Shown here: piece after piece, positions 50,004 through 59,815 of the stretch
Layout of the letters: every line of letters begins with the position of its first letter
How positions within the stretch are numbered: the first letter of the stretch is position 1
Source: Stentor coeruleus
Taxonomy: Eukaryota > Ciliophora > Heterotrichea > Heterotrichida > Stentoridae
Assembly (NCBI GenBank): GCA_001970955.1
Contig: MPUH01000110.1
Span: forward strand, 41,168 to 105,167
DNA: 64,000 bases
Direction: 5' to 3'
Notes under the pieces: generated by a model
Databases searched by the model: none
What the model saw: only the letters and a program-made list of their open reading frames with translations
Told to the model about the DNA's origin: nothing
Made by a program: the position numbers and the translations under genes

Positions 50004-50540
50004 ATGAAGTTCAATGGGAAATCGTATAGTTCTTATGATGTTAATAGGTATTGTGAAACTGAGGCTTGTGTTGATGTGTCGAAGCCTAAACGTAGGAAAA
50101 TCGTTCTGGAAAAGATTTTTTCTAGTCACGAGAAGCTCTTGGGAAGATACCATAAGCCAAACAATAATAGTATTCCAACAATGCGCCAATACAATGTTTC
50201 TGCAATGAAGTTCCAGCGTACATCTAGTCCAAATAAGACATACAGACATACAGGGAACTCTCCTCTGAAAAATTCAGGGTACTTAAAAAATCAAGCCTGT
50301 CTCGAAATGTTATCAAAGGAGTTTGGAAAGTTTACAGAAGATCATTTAAAAATCTCAAAAGACGAAAAAAAGAATATTGGGCAACTACAAAGAATGGGTT
50401 TTGTTGATGAGCGTGGTGTAATAAATCTTAGGTTTTTAAACCGATACGAACAGGTTCTGAGAGTAAAACACCCGATCAAACACTCAATATCCTCCTTGTA
50501 CCTAGAAAAAAAGAAGCTAAAAGCAAAAAACATTAATTAA
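50004..50540 (+). CDS. Basic hypothetical protein
   Basis: From ATG 50004 the frame gives 178 residues (MKFNGKSYSSYDVNRYC...); in-frame codons before it contain no ATG. The protein is strongly basic (KPKRRKIVLEKIF, KKKLKAKNIN) with a disordered middle (TYRHTGNSPLKNSGYL) and a helical second half (QACLEMLSKEFGKFTEDHLK, then GQLQRMGFVDERGVINLRFL). The second half might bind nucleic acid or microtubules on charge grounds alone. No known family was recognised. It shares a 51-nt promoter with the divergent 7TM gene, so the two may be co-expressed. Confidence 0.7.
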   Translation: MKFNGKSYSSYDVNRYCETEACVDVSKPKRRKIVLEKIFSSHEKLLGRYHKPNNNSIPTMRQYNVSAMKFQRTSSPNKTYRHTGNSPLKNSGYLKNQACLEMLSKEFGKFTEDHLKISKDEKKNIGQLQRMGFVDERGVINLRFLNRYEQVLRVKHPIKHSISSLYLEKKKLKAKNIN

Positions 50541-51389
50541 TGTATATCCTTATCTTCTATAAAAATAATATTATAAGCTAAAAAAGATTAACTTTAAATT
50601 AAACCATTTTTATCCATTATATTATTAGAATATTTTCTTAGGTTGTTTTGTTGGTATAATTTTTTTTCAAAGATTTATGTAAAGTCTTCAATTGAAATTC
50701 TTATTTAGGTGATTAAATTTTTTTTTCGATTGTGAATATGTTAGCGTCTATANGTTTTGTTGGTATAATTTTTTTTCAAAGATTTATGTAAAGTCTTCAA
50801 TTGAAATTCTTATTTAGATGATTAAATTTTTTTTCGATTGTGAATATGTTAGCGTCTATAGATTTGGAGACTATCAATATGTAAATAGATCTTAAATTTT
50901 TCAGGGGATTTTGAAGAATTTTATGTTTTCTAGGATGTGCTATTTTAGTTTAAGATAAGTTCAGTGTTTTAAATATTCATTTGAGATGATAGGTTTTAGA
51001 GAAGTAAATATATATTGCAGTATTAGTTATAGTTAGAAAATATATCGTTCATAATCGTGAACTCTGTATTAATCAATTTTGCAGTATTAGTTATAAGAAA
51101 TTTACTTAAAAAATTATTAGCTTCTTAAAATATCCTTGTTTTAAATATATTATACTTTCAAAGACTTAAGTTTCTCATAAAATTATTTCGCAGCAAAGAT
51201 GGTTGTATAAGAATCCTAACAATTTTAATATCGCAATTAGTTATTTATTAGATTTCTTACATATCACCCCATTTAGGACTCAAGTGTTTCCATCTTAGGA
51301 GTCAACGTTAGAATAAATTTCATCTAGCGCCCCGGTTTGAGTCTCAGCAATAATTTTAATATAAATCATATTATTAGTTCATTTTAATA
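50541..51389. other. Intergenic with a scaffold join
   Basis: AT-rich spacer containing the repeat at 50645-50860. No gene was recognised. Confidence 0.45.
50645..50860. repeat. Imperfect duplicated flank at a single-N join
   Basis: About 107 nt (50645-50752) recur after the N at 50753, with one substitution (TTAGGTG/TTAGATG) and a T-run shorter by one in the second copy. Confidence 0.8.
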
Positions 51390-51900
51390 AACTTATTATA
51401 TGAAAATAATAAGAAATCTCATTTACCATCTCATCAAATTTTATATCTACATTTCTCAATACTTTAAAACTTGATTTTAGTCCCATCATAAGGAGATACT
51501 CTAAGACATTGAATATAAATAGCAATCCCATAGCTCTATGTATCATACTTTTTATTATATATCCTTTACACTATTTTATAAGTTATAAAATGTGCTTTTA
51601 CTAAGGATTTTATGAATTTTCTCTACAGAATTCGAGAACTATATAGAAACTTTTGTTGTCTTTAAAACACTCGTAAATATGAATGAGGTTTTGATAGTCA
51701 GTTTTTTTTATGATTTTAACCTCTGCAAGAATTAGTCCTGATTTTATGACCGATTCAAGGAAGTTGGCTTTTGAAATTATTTTTATCACAACTTAATATA
51801 TGAGTACAGATATGGACTTCCCTATTACTTAATATCTTAAAGGTATCTTGTCGATGCAGTAGAAAAAACTACAGGATTTTTGTTGTAAAAATATTTAGAG
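51390..51900 (-). pseudogene. Decayed protein-kinase gene
   Basis: An open piece at 51789-51610 reads VIKIISKANFLESVIKSGLI, then LAEVKIIKKTDYQNLIHIYE and CFKDNKSFYIVLEFCRENS, ending TAA. This is a kinase N-lobe: the VAIK-type lysine, the alpha-C Glu, and the YIVLEFC hinge. Further on (51540-51390), VLRNVDIKFDEMVNEIS fits the C-lobe segment kilkgdyeFdxxxwxxIS of CDPK-type kinases. The glycine loop upstream and the catalytic loop between are lost to stops and deletion. The pattern matches CDPKs like the one at 3355-4842, so it is probably a dead copy of that family. Confidence 0.65.
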
Positions 51901-52301
51901 TCATAAAAATAATTTGTTTATCTAAAACAAGGTCTTGAGATATTGTATAACAGCTTAAGTATTTATGAGGTTTATATACTAGCTGAGTGGATAAAGACTA
52001 GCAGATCAATCTCATCATATTTATAACTCCACCTCTTTATTATATTCTCATATACACCACATCAAGTTTAATATATTTTACCCAATGATAAACTCTTCAC
52101 TACAACACTCCAAATCTTCTAACCAACCCTTTCTCTCCTTTCAAAAACCCTTAAGCTTTCACTTCCTCCTTAATCATCCCTCTTGTTTTCCAACATCCTA
52201 TTTTCCCTAAACAAATTCACAAAATTCCTCATACCAAATCTCATCTTTTCTATCGAAAACCCACTAACATTTAAATAATAAGATTGAAGTATCCAATATA
52301 A
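51901..52301. other. Intergenic, no gene seen
   Basis: AT-rich leader region of the following gene, C/T-rich close to its start, as seen ahead of several plus-strand genes here. Confidence 0.45.
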
Positions 52302-52883
52302 ATGGGACTAAACTCTTCAACCCAAGAACTTCCTTCACTTACCCAACGAATTCGGCCAACACCAGGGACATCAGGTAGAAAAGCTCGTAAAGGGACCCTT
52401 TCTATATACTGTGAAAATACCCACAACATCTACACAATAAACTGCACTCCAAGGATGACCATAAATGAAGTAAAATCTTTACTTCCAACAAAAGATTGTG
52501 AATTATATGTCTCTGAACATCCAATTCCTAATAACATCTCTATAGAAAGTTTATCAATAGACCCAAAAACCCTAATAAGAATGGTCGTCAAAGATAAACT
52601 ATCACAAAAGTCTTCAAGTACAACAGATAGTCTTCATGAACAGGAAGCTTGTAAGATCATAGGCCCGAAAAGACAAATGCAAGACAAGCCGCAAAAGCCT
52701 AATCCTGAAAGTATTTCAAGTCTTGAACCTTCATATTCAAAAAATTTCAATATTTCCTTCAGAAATGGTCTTAATTCAAGTAGCGCTGATGATGCTCCTT
52801 TTTCTATAGACTTGAAAGTATTTTCTGTGCCTGACTTAAAGCTTGAAAACCCTAGTAAAAAAATGAGAAAAAGTTTGTATTAA
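52302..52883 (+). CDS. Ubiquitin-like domain protein, probably N-myristoylated
   Basis: This 193-residue protein begins MGLNSSTQE, a good N-myristoylation site (Gly2, Ser6), so it likely associates with membrane. Residues 33-98 match a ubiquitin-like fold by strand order: GTLSIYCENTHNIYTINCTP, helix TINEVKSLLP, CELYVSEHPIPNN, and TLIRMVVKDK. There is no C-terminal Gly-Gly, so it would act as a built-in domain rather than a conjugated modifier. The remaining half is Ser/Pro-rich and disordered (PKRQMQDKPQKPNPESISS) with a basic end KKMRKSLY. It lies only 10 nt upstream of KTI12 on the same strand; its last codons are included in the duplication that made the KTI12 pseudogene. The role is unknown. 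Confidence 0.65.
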   Translation: MGLNSSTQELPSLTQRIRPTPGTSGRKARKGTLSIYCENTHNIYTINCTPRMTINEVKSLLPTKDCELYVSEHPIPNNISIESLSIDPKTLIRMVVKDKLSQKSSSTTDSLHEQEACKIIGPKRQMQDKPQKPNPESISSLEPSYSKNFNISFRNGLNSSSADDAPFSIDLKVFSVPDLKLENPSKKMRKSLY

Positions 52884-52893
52884 TATAATAAAA

Positions 52894-53697
52894 ATGCCTT
52901 TAATAGTCCTTGTAGGAATTCCGAGTTCTGGTAAAACTTCATTAAGCCAAAATTTGAAAGACTTTTTTGAAGCTGCTGGGCATAATGTGGTTTTAATAAA
53001 CGAAGAATCCTTGGGCGTGGTGAAATCTTTAGCTTATGGGTCAAGTCGTGAAGAAAAAAATGTTAGAGCTGGTTTAAAATCTGCTGTAGAAAGGTCGTTA
53101 AATACAGAAAGCATAGTAATTCTTGATTCGATGAATTATATTAAAGGCTATAGATATGAACTGTTTTGTATAGCTAGACAGGTTAAAACTACATATTGTG
53201 TTGTGTATATGGATATTAGTAAAGAGACGGCAAGACAATGGAATAAAGAATATACTGGTGAACTTTGGGAAGATTTAGCTAATAGGATGGAAGTGCCAAG
53301 TCAAAGAAATAAGTGGGATTCACCTATGATTATTGTTAGAGAAGGGGAAAATACACCTTCTGATCAGGTCTATGAGGTTGTGATTAAAGGTAGGACACTT
53401 AGTGAAAACATGGCTACAGTCAAACAACCTGTGGTTATACAAGATTACTTACATTTGATTGATCAAATCACTCAACAGGTTATAGATTTCATATTAAAAG
53501 CTCAAGAGGATTATAATGAAGGAAGCCAAGTTCCTATCCCACAAACTTCAGCATTTTATGCTTATAATAAATGCTTGACTGGATTACAACTTAAGAAAGC
53601 TAAGATGCAGTTTTTAAAAATCAATAAAACACAGCCTTGTTCTTTAGAAAAAGCAACTGAAGCATTTGTCGAGTATATTAATACGAGCTCAGCTTAA
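52894..53697 (+). CDS. KTI12: KTI12-type Elongator-associated P-loop ATPase
   Basis: This 267-residue protein matches the KTI12 / PSTK-like kinase family. The N-terminus MPLIVLVGIPSSGKTSLSQN carries the Walker A loop (GIPSSGKTS, residues 8-16). VILDSMNYIKGYRYELFCIAR is the family's DSLNYIKGfRYeLyC motif with the Walker B aspartate. TTYCVVYMDISKETARQWN is the next strand and helix, and MEVPSQRNKWDSPMIIV follows the consensus ExPxxxNRWDSPLF. KTI12 binds tRNA and the Elongator complex and is needed for wobble-uridine modification. All key motifs are present, so it should be active. It starts 10 nt after the stop of the ubiquitin-like gene. A degenerate duplicate lies immediately downstream. Confidence 0.94.
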   Translation: MPLIVLVGIPSSGKTSLSQNLKDFFEAAGHNVVLINEESLGVVKSLAYGSSREEKNVRAGLKSAVERSLNTESIVILDSMNYIKGYRYELFCIARQVKTTYCVVYMDISKETARQWNKEYTGELWEDLANRMEVPSQRNKWDSPMIIVREGENTPSDQVYEVVIKGRTLSENMATVKQPVVIQDYLHLIDQITQQVIDFILKAQEDYNEGSQVPIPQTSAFYAYNKCLTGLQLKKAKMQFLKINKTQPCSLEKATEAFVEYINTSSA

Positions 53698-54709
53698 AGT
53701 TAAGGTTTTTGAGAATTTTATTATTTTGTAAATATAGTTTATATGGAATATATTAATGAAGATTTGTTAGAAAATATATTTCGAATATATGTTTAACATT
53801 ATTAGTTGTTTGAAGAGAGTCTAATAAAAAATGAGAAAAATTAGGAATTATTATAATAATAATGCCTTTAATAGTCCATATGAGGATTCAAGTTCTGGCA
53901 AAACCTCCCTCAGTCTATATTTTTAAAGATTTTTTTGAAGCAGTTGGGAATACTGTTGGTTTGATAATCAATGAATCCTTTGAGTATGGTAAAATCTTCA
54001 ATTTTGTGTGTTGATTTGTCAAGAATAAAAAATTTTAGAGCAATTTTGAAATCAGCAGTATAAATCCTTAAAGAATAGAAGATATAGTAATTTTTGACTT
54101 TATATAATATATCAAAAGCTACAGATATGAGTTTTTTTGGATATTCAGACAATTTAAACCTGTAAATTATGTTGTGTATATTGGCAAAATCATATCATGC
54201 CAATAAAACAAAGAATATACTGAAGAGTTATATGAAGGCTTTGATAATAAATTGTAAGTATCAAGTCAAAGAACAAAGTAGGAATACTTATGATTATTGT
54301 CTAAAAAAGGGGAAATACTCTTTCTGACAAAGTCTATTAAGTTATGGCACTTTGCAAAAAAAAATACTAATAGTAAAACAACCTGTAGTCATACAGAACC
54401 ACTACATACTTCTGATCAAATCACTAAGATTTCATATTAAAAGTTCAAAAAAAATACAATATAAGAAAGCAAGTGTCTGTACTAGAGACTTCAACATTAT
54501 ATACTTATAATAAAATCTGATTTTCCTATAGCTAAAGAAAGTTTATATACAGTTTGTATCACTTAAAAATATCATATCATATTCTATTGAAAAAACCATA
54601 GAAGCATTTGCTAAGTTTATTAGTGCAAATTCTGTTTAAATTAAATTTTTAGGATCTTTGAAAAATGTTGGGATTAGGTTTATATTAGCCATTGATAGAA
54701 CCCATATAA
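53698..54709. other. Gap between KTI12 and MVP
   Basis: Apart from the KTI12 pseudogene, which fills most of it, only short AT-rich flanks remain (53698-53825 and 54640-54709). Confidence 0.6.
53826..54639 (+). pseudogene. Degenerate tandem duplicate of KTI12
   Basis: The segment repeats the end of the ubiquitin-like gene (AAAATGAGAAAAA), then the KTI12 start (ATG 53862, ATGCCTTTAATAGTCC) and follows KTI12 to the end (CATAGAAGCATTTGCTAAGT...TCTGTTTAA 54631-54639). Frameshifts and stops appear early, including loss of the VGI before the Walker loop and a TGA in the segment matching the SSREEKN region. It has no long open frame. The spacing and shared leader show a direct tandem duplication of about 0.8-0.9 kb followed by neutral decay. 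Confidence 0.88.
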
Positions 54710-57241
54710 ATGGAAGATAATCTCATTCGTATACCGCCGTTCTGTTATGTGCATGTACTTGATAAGAATACTAATCTGACTTATGTTGTCGAAGGACCGC
54801 TAACGTATGTAATTAAGGATCATTTAAAGCTTGCTAGTGGGAAAACCCCGCTTCAGATGGTTCAGATACCTCCTAGGTCTTATTGCATTATTAAAAACCC
54901 TGTTATTAAGGAGAGTGAAAAACTTGTAATGGATGATTTTGGCATGGCTAAAGTTAGATATGGAGACAGGGAAGTCCGTACCTCTGAAACTAATCCAATA
55001 CCATTTCCTCTTTACCCCTTCGAGCTTATGGAGCAAGACATAGCAAAAATCCCAGTAATCAGACCTAACCATGCATATATGATAAGAGCACTTAGAGATT
55101 TTACCGATGACCTAAATTCAATTCACAGTGCGGGTGATGAATGGCTTTATTACGGTCCAGGTTCTTATATTCCTCGTATAGAATGTGAAATAATCCGTGA
55201 AGTACTTCCAATAACCGTACGTCCTGACATCGCTCTGAAAATGAGGGCAATTCGGGCAACGACAGACAAATACAACATCTTAAGACAAGCTGGCGAGGAA
55301 TGGCTAATCCAAGAACCAGGAGACTATCTTCCCCAAGTTGACGAAGATTATGTCGAAGAAGTCAAAGCTATAGTCCTAACTGAGAAAAAAGCTCTCCATC
55401 TTCGGGCAATCAAAAGTTTCATCGATATCTACAAAAAATCCCGTAAAGCAGGTGAAGAATGGATTTTAACCTTAAAAGACACTGATACTCATATTCCTGA
55501 TGTATATGAACAATTAGTAGGCACAGTAAATGTATTAGTTTTAAACAATAGACAATATTGCTATATACTAGACCCAATAGATTCTAATGGTAAAAATCAA
55601 TTTGGTAAAAAAGAACTCAGAAAAGGCGAGTGTACATTTTTCTTAAGACCATTTGAAAAACTAGAAAAAGGTATTCAAGAAATAATCGTCTTAGCCGATG
55701 ATGAAGCTTTATTATTAAAAGCTGTAGAGTTTTATAAGGATCCACAAGAAAAAGCTTATCAACCTGGAGAGAAATGGATGATTTATGGACCATGTGATTT
55801 CATTCCTCCTGTACAAATCCAAGTATTAGAATGGAGGAAAAGGATACCTTTAGATGAAAACGAAGGTATTTATGTTAGAAATACTAAAACTGGGGAAGTG
55901 TTTGCTAAGACTGGAGAAAGTTATATGTTGAAACCTGAAGAAGTACTTTGGGAATTAATCCTCCCACCTATAGTTGAAGAACTTATTGGTAGACAAGTTA
56001 CTGGAGAGACTTTCCAAGTAGCTGTAAAAGAAGGTGCAGATATTAAATATAAATCAACAGGAAAGCCTTATATTAGAGATAAAACTAGAGTTATCGCTTT
56101 TAGAGTTCCTCATAACTCAGCTGTTCAGGTTTATGACTTTAAAACCAAAATAAGTCGTGTTGTATTTGGCCCTGATAGGATTATGCTTCAACCTGATGAA
56201 CAATTTACTGTTGTTACACTTAGTGGAGGATGTCCTAAACGTGAAGATGTGATAACAAATCTTGCTCTTATGCTTGGACCTGATTTTATGAGTGATATTG
56301 TTGTTGTCGAAACTAGTGATCATGCTAGTCTTGCTTTAACTCTTTCTTATAATTGGAGATTTAAGATTGATAAGAATAATGTAGGACAGGCTAATAAGAT
56401 TTTCCAGGTCAGGGATTTTGTTGGAGATGCTTGTAAGACTATTGCTAGTAGGGTTAGAGGAGCGGTATCAGCGTTTTCATTTGAAGATTTCCATCAGAGG
56501 TCAGCGGATATTATTAGGGCAGCGGTATTTGGGAAAAAAGGAGATGAGATTAGAAATGAGTTAGTTTTCCCTTCGAATGGACTGGTTATTAATAATGTTG
56601 ATATTCAGACAGTAGAGCCTACTGATGATAAAACAAAAGCTAGTCTGAAAAAATCAGTGAATCAGGCAATTGAAATTACGACTGAATCCAATAAAGCTAG
56701 AGCTCAACATGAAACAAGGAAAAATGAGCAACACTCTAAAGGAATATTGGATTTACAAAAAGTTAGAGACCTGATTGAATCAGAAAAAGAGCAAATAAAA
56801 GTTATCCAAATCAAAGCTAAAAACCTTGAAGTCCAATTAACAGGTAAAGCAATTGGAGAAGCTATAGCTGAGGCGAAGTCAAAAAAAATCTATTATGAAA
56901 GTCTTTTACAACAAACAGAACTTGAAGAACAAGCTAAAAAAATTGAAGTTGAGACAGAATTAGCATTGGCTAAGGAAAAAAACAATGCTGATTATACTTA
57001 CCAAAAAGAACTTAATGATTTAGAAATCAATAAAGCTCAACAATTGACTAGAATTGAGACTGAAAAGTTTAAGCAAGTTATTGAATGTATTGGCAAAGAG
57101 ACTATTGTTAGTATGGCTAGAGCTGGGCCTGAGATGCAAGCTAGATTACTTAAAGGATTGGGTCTTAAAGGTTATATGCTGATGAACTCGAAAAACCCTA
57201 TTAATTTATTGGGTACAGCAGCTGGATTGATTCCAAAATAG
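54710..57241 (+). CDS. MVP: Major vault protein
   Basis: This 843-residue protein matches major vault protein along its length. Copies assemble into the barrel-shaped vault ribonucleoprotein particle in the cytoplasm. The N-terminal half has repeated MVP domains with the recurring pattern ...ALRDFTDDLNSIHSAGDEWLYYGPGSYIPR..., ...AIRATTDKYNILRQAGEEWL..., ...AIKSFIDIYKKSRKAGEEWI.... The shoulder (SPFH/band-7-like) domain sits around 530-670 (VETSDHASLALTLSYNWRF, KTIASRVRGAVSAFSFEDFH). A long cap helix follows (660-800, Gln/Glu/Lys-rich coiled coil), ending MLMNSKNPINLLGTAAG. Length is close to animal MVP (about 860-890). Nothing is broken. The biological role of vaults in ciliates is unsettled. 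Confidence 0.97.
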   Translation: MEDNLIRIPPFCYVHVLDKNTNLTYVVEGPLTYVIKDHLKLASGKTPLQMVQIPPRSYCIIKNPVIKESEKLVMDDFGMAKVRYGDREVRTSETNPIPFPLYPFELMEQDIAKIPVIRPNHAYMIRALRDFTDDLNSIHSAGDEWLYYGPGSYIPRIECEIIREVLPITVRPDIALKMRAIRATTDKYNILRQAGEEWLIQEPGDYLPQVDEDYVEEVKAIVLTEKKALHLRAIKSFIDIYKKSRKAGEEWILTLKDTDTHIPDVYEQLVGTVNVLVLNNRQYCYILDPIDSNGKNQFGKKELRKGECTFFLRPFEKLEKGIQEIIVLADDEALLLKAVEFYKDPQEKAYQPGEKWMIYGPCDFIPPVQIQVLEWRKRIPLDENEGIYVRNTKTGEVFAKTGESYMLKPEEVLWELILPPIVEELIGRQVTGETFQVAVKEGADIKYKSTGKPYIRDKTRVIAFRVPHNSAVQVYDFKTKISRVVFGPDRIMLQPDEQFTVVTLSGGCPKREDVITNLALMLGPDFMSDIVVVETSDHASLALTLSYNWRFKIDKNNVGQANKIFQVRDFVGDACKTIASRVRGAVSAFSFEDFHQRSADIIRAAVFGKKGDEIRNELVFPSNGLVINNVDIQTVEPTDDKTKASLKKSVNQAIEITTESNKARAQHETRKNEQHSKGILDLQKVRDLIESEKEQIKVIQIKAKNLEVQLTGKAIGEAIAEAKSKKIYYESLLQQTELEEQAKKIEVETELALAKEKNNADYTYQKELNDLEINKAQQLTRIETEKFKQVIECIGKETIVSMARAGPEMQARLLKGLGLKGYMLMNSKNPINLLGTAAGLIPK

Positions 57242-57879
57242 TTAGTTTATATTAGTTAAGCATTTTGAAATATTGGGTTTTGTCTTTTGTTTTAGGTTTC
57301 AAGTTTGATAAGATTATGAGAGATAATTTTTTATTCCTGTAGAAGTTTATGGCTGAGTGGTATCCTATTGTGAATAATTATTGCAACTTTGAAGATACAT
57401 TTTAAAACAAATGGATATATAATTACATAACCTAAAAAATGTTCATCTAAATTCAGCTTGCCTTATGATGAAATCCTTACCTTATTTTCATCTATTAATA
57501 AAACTATTTTACATAAGCATTAATGCATCTCAATGCATCTTCTTAAATCATCTTATCTCATAATCTTATAAAAATTCTCAAATTAAATATTTCAATTTTC
57601 AAGCATCTAGCCTCATTCATCCTTTCAAAGCCCAACCCTCATCCAAAAATCTCTAAAAAAACTAATTTTCAAAACCCTTCCATCTCCATATTCTCATCAA
57701 CAACATCCCATCAGTCACATTTTCTGGTCAATTTTCCTCAAAACCCAACCACATCCTCCCTTCCAACAATCTCATCCTCTAATCCAAAATTTTTTTCCTT
57801 CTAAACCCTCCACTTTCTATAAAATCATATTTCCCTAAATAAAATGTAAAATCTAATAATAATAATAACAGTTACTAGG
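57242..57879. other. Intergenic, no gene seen
   Basis: AT-rich spacer whose second half is C-rich on the plus strand ahead of CFAP20. No element was recognised. Confidence 0.45.
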
Positions 57880-58452
57880 ATGTTCAAGAACACATTTCAG
57901 TCAGGATTCCTATCAATCCTCTACAGTATCGGGGCAAAACCCTTACAAATCTGGGACAAAAATGTGCGAAATGGGCATATCAAACGTATTACCGATACTG
58001 ATATTCAAAGTTCAGTACTCGAAATTATGGGAACAAATGTTTCAACCACATACATAACCTGCCCAGCTGATCCAAATCAAACATTAGGTATAAAACTTCC
58101 TTTTCTAGTTATGATTATCAAGAATTTAAAGAAATATTTCACTTTTGAAGTTCAAGTTTTAGATGATAAAAACATAAGAAGACGTTTTAGAGCTTCGAAT
58201 TATCAAAGTACGACTAGAGTCAAACCATTTATTTGTACTATGCCTATGAGATTAGATGAAGGGTGGAATCAGATTCAGTTTAATTTGAGCGATTTTACTA
58301 GAAGAGCTTATGGGACGAATTATATAGAAACACTTAGGGTACAATTACATGCTAACTGCCGACTTAGGAGGATTTACTTTTCTGATAGGTTGTATTCGGA
58401 AGAAGAGCTCCCACCAGAGTTTAAGTTATTTTTACCTTTGCAGAAACAGTAA
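57880..58452 (+). CDS. CFAP20: CFAP20 (BUG22), axonemal doublet inner-junction protein
   Basis: This 190-residue protein is close to the usual 193 and strongly conserved. It begins [20 protein letters not shown] and contains [78 protein letters not shown] and a C-terminal [18 protein letters not shown]. In cilia it links A and B tubules at the inner junction of doublet microtubules and affects tubulin modification and waveform. Stentor-like cells are covered with cilia, so it should be highly expressed. It has no intron. The Gly-rich or extended C-tail seen in some homologs is absent. The call is secure. Confidence 0.97.
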   Translation: MFKNTFQSGFLSILYSIGAKPLQIWDKNVRNGHIKRITDTDIQSSVLEIMGTNVSTTYITCPADPNQTLGIKLPFLVMIIKNLKKYFTFEVQVLDDKNIRRRFRASNYQSTTRVKPFICTMPMRLDEGWNQIQFNLSDFTRRAYGTNYIETLRVQLHANCRLRRIYFSDRLYSEEELPPEFKLFLPLQKQ

Positions 58453-58518
58453 GTTAAATTTTTATTAGTAATTGTGGAGTTTGAAAGTGCGGCTTGGGAG
58501 AATTTTGTATATTAAATC

Positions 58519-59769
58519 ATGTCAGACCAATAGTAAAAGCTATGTAGTATATCGATTAAAGCAAGCACCTGGCATCGAGAGTCTCATGGTTTATATGATT
58601 ATGAAAGCAGTAACATATCTAAAAGAAAATTAAAAATCACTTCAGAAAGCATAATCGTCCAAACAAGCGACAAAGTTTTGTCATTGCAAAAAAGTGCACA
58701 TTACGAGCAGTCCTCCGACACAAAATTCTTACTCTCTTTATCAAAATCTGATTCAAGTTACACCCTAGAGCCGAACAAATCTATATTCCGAGAAAAAGGG
58801 GTCAATTATGAAAACCCTTGGTTAGTATTAAAAAACCCTAAAGGAACAAATGGTTATATTCTATCAGAAGGTGATGTAATTCGTTTAGGTAAAGTGGAAC
58901 TTAAAATAAAAGAAATAAAAGGTCCTCGGAAAAGTAAAACCCAAAAGAACATTATAAAGTCAAAAGACATTTTTTTAGGGGGAATCGGAGGATATACTAA
59001 ACTTTCAAATAATAATCAATCGCCTTTAGATATAAAGGTTTTACATGAAGACAATGATGAGGCTTTTCAATGTAGAATTTGTCTTAATGATGACAATTCT
59101 TTAGAGAATCCTTTAATTGCCCCTTGTAAATGTGCTGGATCAATGGGTTTGATTCATCTTGAATGTTTACAAAGGTGGCTTAGTAGCAAAGTGACATCTA
59201 GAGAAACGAATAATTCTTTAAGCTATTCTTGGAAATCTCTTGAATGTGAACTTTGTAAGTTTAAATACCCTGATAGGATACAGATTAAAGGGAAAATTAT
59301 GGATTTACTGTTTATTAAGAAACCCGAGAACAATTTTATTGTGTTAGAAAGTGTTGGGCCAGCTTTTAGCCCTGGTAATATGAGTAAAACAGTTAATGTG
59401 ATTAGTTTTCAGGATAAAAACAATATTAGGCTTGGTAGAGGACATGACTCGGATATAAGACTTCCTGACATCTCAGTCTCCCGCAATCACGCGAACATAA
59501 AGCTCACTAGCGCAGGTTTATTCCTCGATGACATAAGTTCAAAATTCGGTACCCTCATAAAAATAAAAAAGCCCATCCTCTTAACTTCAAACAGCAAATT
59601 CAGTGTCCAAAGCGGTAGGACACTCCTAGAAATCAGTGTAAAAAAGCCATTCAACTTTTTTGCCTGTCTCGGTGTATGCAGTAAACATAGGAATTCAGAT
59701 GAATTAAGCAGGCCAATCCGAGACGTAACTGAGGAAAGTATAAGCCCAAGCTTAGATCACAGTACTTAA
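58519..59769 (+). CDS. FHA and RING-CH (MARCH-type) E3 ligase, one 15-nt intron
   Basis: The longest simple frame starts without an ATG. Adding exon 1 (58519-58532, ATG TCA GAC CAA TA) and removing the intron at 58533-58547 gives 411 residues starting MSDQYISIKASTWHRESHGL. An FHA-like region (about 25-130: NPWLVLKNPKGTNGYILSEG, VIRLGKVELKIKEIKG) precedes a RING-CH finger at 180-242 of C4HC3 type: CRICLNDD...CKCAGSMGLIHLECLQRW...CELC. A second, clearer FHA domain at about 295-380 contains IRLGRGHDSDIRLPDISVSRNHANI and SKFGT, the phosphothreonine-binding residues. RING-CH domains recruit E2 enzymes, so this should be a ubiquitin ligase that finds phosphorylated targets through FHA. Such fusions are common in ciliates. 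It has no membrane span, unlike animal MARCH proteins. Confidence 0.9.
58533..58547 (+). other. 15-nt spliceosomal intron
   Basis: Sequence GTAAAAGCTATGTAG, 15 nt, A at position 10, phase 2. It contains in-frame TAA. Removing it connects the only usable ATG to the FHA-like frame. Confidence 0.85.
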
Positions 59770-59815
59770 CCTCAATAGCTAACATAACCCATCTATATGA
59801 ATTTCTAAACTCCTA

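Noticed and set aside
58678-58720. Start of the FHA/RING-CH gene at 58678
   Set aside because: The codon there is TTG. Coding sequence extends upstream through a 15-nt intron to ATG 58519.
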